Below the pieces are notes generated by a model, which had not been told where the DNA came from, made no database searches, and saw nothing but the letters and a program-made list of their open reading frames with translations. A stretch of 64,000 nucleotides of DNA from Desulfovibrio sp. (GTDB taxonomy: Bacteria; Desulfobacterota; Desulfovibrionia; Desulfovibrionales; Desulfovibrionaceae): positions 532,127-596,126 of the forward strand of contig NZ_JAHZCJ010000001.1 of NCBI RefSeq assembly GCF_019422935.1, in the 5' to 3' direction. Every line of letters starts with the position of its first letter. Position 1 is the first letter of the stretch. Position numbers and translations under genes: made by a program. Positions 62,906-64,000 of this stretch are shown here, one piece after another.

Positions 62906-64000
62906 CTAGCCCAGCATGCGCACGGGCTGTTCAAGCATGTCCGCAAGGGTGCGCAGGAAGCTCATGGCCGGGCCGCCATCGGTGACCATGTGGTTGAAGG
63001 TGAGGGAAAGGGTCATCATTTTGCGCACGCAGACCTGACATTCAAAGACGCCCGGCTTTTCCACCACGCGGCCAACGCCGAGGATGCCTGTTTCCGGCGG
63101 ATTGAGGATGGGGGTAAAGCCATCCACGCCAAGCATGCTCACATTGGAAATGGTAAAGGTGCCGCCGGAAATCTCGTCCATGGAGAGGCCGCCCTTGCGG
63201 GCACGGCTGGCGGCATCGCGCACCTTGGCCTTGAGTTCTTCAAGGCTGAACGTGTCCGCATTCTTGACGTTGGGAACAATGAGGCCCGTATCGAGCGAAA
63301 CGGCGATGCCAAGGTTCACATGTTTGTGCATGTGGACGCCGTCTGCCTGTAGGGTGGTGTTCATGACGGGGTGCTGCCTGAGTGCGCGGCACACGGCAAA
63401 AGCGATGATGTCGTTGAACGAGAGGCGGTATTCCGGATCTTTTTTGTTGCGGGCCAGCATGGTGTCGCGCAGGGCAACCATTTCAGTAACGTCGGCTTCC
63501 ACAAAAACGGTCAGTTGCGCCGCGTTTTGCAGGCTGGCCTGCATGTTGTCAGCTATGAGCTTGCGCAGGCCGTCCATGGGGATGACTTCGTCCGCATCAG
63601 CCTCAGGGGTGGAGCAGGGTTGCGCCGGGGCGGCGCTGACCGGGGCCGGGGCTTTTGCGGCTGCTTCGTGGGCGGCGCGAACATCCTTTTCTGTAACAAT
63701 ACCGTCGCGCCCTGTGCCCGTTACCGTTGCCAGATCAACGCCCAGCTCTTTGGCGGCCTTGCGGGCTGCGGGCATGGCGCGGACTTCTCCTTGCGCCGTG
63801 CCGGCCTGAGCATTCTGCACCTTTGCTCCGGATGCTGCGGGTGCCGGGGAATCGGCAGACACTGCCGCTGCGGCACTGGCGGCCGGTGCGGCCACGGCCT
63901 CTCCCGATTCGCCGATGATGCCGATAACCTGCATGACCGGAACAACCTCGCCCTGCGGGCTGACAATCTGCAAAAGCACGCCGCCTGCCGGAGACTCGAC
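62906..64000 (-). CDS. 2-oxo acid/acetoin dehydrogenase E2 component, 5' end cut by window
   Basis: 364 residues visible; the gene runs off the right edge, and the first visible residues VESPAGG are the end of the lipoyl-lysine hairpin, so the lipoyl Lys is just outside. A binding-type segment follows (VRAMPAARKAAKELGVD) and the catalytic domain ends with LSLTFNHMVTDGGPAMSF, keeping the His and Asp of the active site. It is a paralogue of the E2 at 56678. Which of the two serves acetoin cannot be told from sequence. Confidence 0.88.
   Translation of the reverse strand, partial: VESPAGGVLLQIVSPQGEVVPVMQVIGIIGESGEAVAAPAASAAAAVSADSPAPAASGAKVQNAQAGTAQGEVRAMPAARKAAKELGVDLATVTGTGRDGIVTEKDVRAAHEAAAKAPAPVSAAPAQPCSTPEADADEVIPMDGLRKLIADNMQASLQNAAQLTVFVEADVTEMVALRDTMLARNKKDPEYRLSFNDIIAFAVCRALRQHPVMNTTLQADGVHMHKHVNLGIAVSLDTGLIVPNVKNADTFSLEELKAKVRDAASRARKGGLSMDEISGGTFTISNVSMLGVDGFTPILNPPETGILGVGRVVEKPGVFECQVCVRKMMTLSLTFNHMVTDGGPAMSFLRTLADMLEQPVRMLG

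Overview
The window looks like a chromosomal segment of a sulfate-reducing deltaproteobacterium of the Desulfovibrio type. This is inferred from the GC-rich coding style, an 11-haem membrane cytochrome, HdrD-like and polyferredoxin iron-sulfur proteins, a c-type haem motif inside a sensor kinase, and the block rpoN-hpf-rapZ followed by mannose-family PTS genes. No species call is possible from the sequence alone.

Layout, left half. 1-4953 (+): sigma-54 gene preceded by a sigma-54-like promoter, hibernation factor, RapZ, and PTS EIIA, EIIB and EIIC; EIIC is broken by one base in a T9 tract. 4954-8254: tRNA-Arg(CCT) with promoter and terminator, a 25-base tRNA fragment repeat, an AT-rich islet with an OLD-family ATPase/nuclease, and a decayed fragment of a sensor kinase. 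8607-13548: multicopper oxidase and Met-rich periplasmic protein facing a hybrid sensor kinase; the 3' end of this kinase gene is repeated on the far side of the oxidase. 13913-16950 (-): MoxR ATPase / metallopeptidase-VWA operon. 17182-26955: AraC regulator and divergent flavin reductase, larC-larB (nickel-pincer cofactor), a Tat-exported aldo/keto reductase with a membrane polyferredoxin, and bioF-bioG-bioC.

Right half. 27039-39906 (+) is a large synthase-dependent exopolysaccharide locus: PilZ-GT2 synthase, NodB-like pseudoenzyme with a membrane anchor, a 1640-residue TPR/NodB-like/beta-barrel export protein, a GH18-like hydrolase, and a beta-helix/deacetylase protein. 40040-44132: iron alcohol dehydrogenase, DMT-like transporter, small partner protein and MerR regulator around a regulatory gap containing a MerR-like operator. 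44133-64000 (-) is one long co-directional array, in transcription order: acetoin dehydrogenase genes (partial E2, Lin0512-like, E1 alpha, E1 beta, AcoX, DUF6506-like, SDR, E2, E3), a LipB-LipA fusion, an 11-haem cytochrome b-like protein, a lipoyl H-like protein, an HdrD-like protein, a lipoate ligase-DUF116 fusion, a FAD reductase, two radical-SAM LipS-type proteins and an SGNH hydrolase.

How the parts fit. Acetoin oxidation needs lipoylated E2 proteins, and the same strand carries two complete lipoate-making routes (LipB-LipA, and LipS pair with ligase and LipT). The H-like protein between the HdrD-like and cytochrome genes suggests lipoyl thiols passing electrons through an HdrD-type centre to a membrane multihaem cytochrome. 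This lipoyl/Hdr/cytochrome module and the unusual polysaccharide locus are my two best candidates for undescribed systems.
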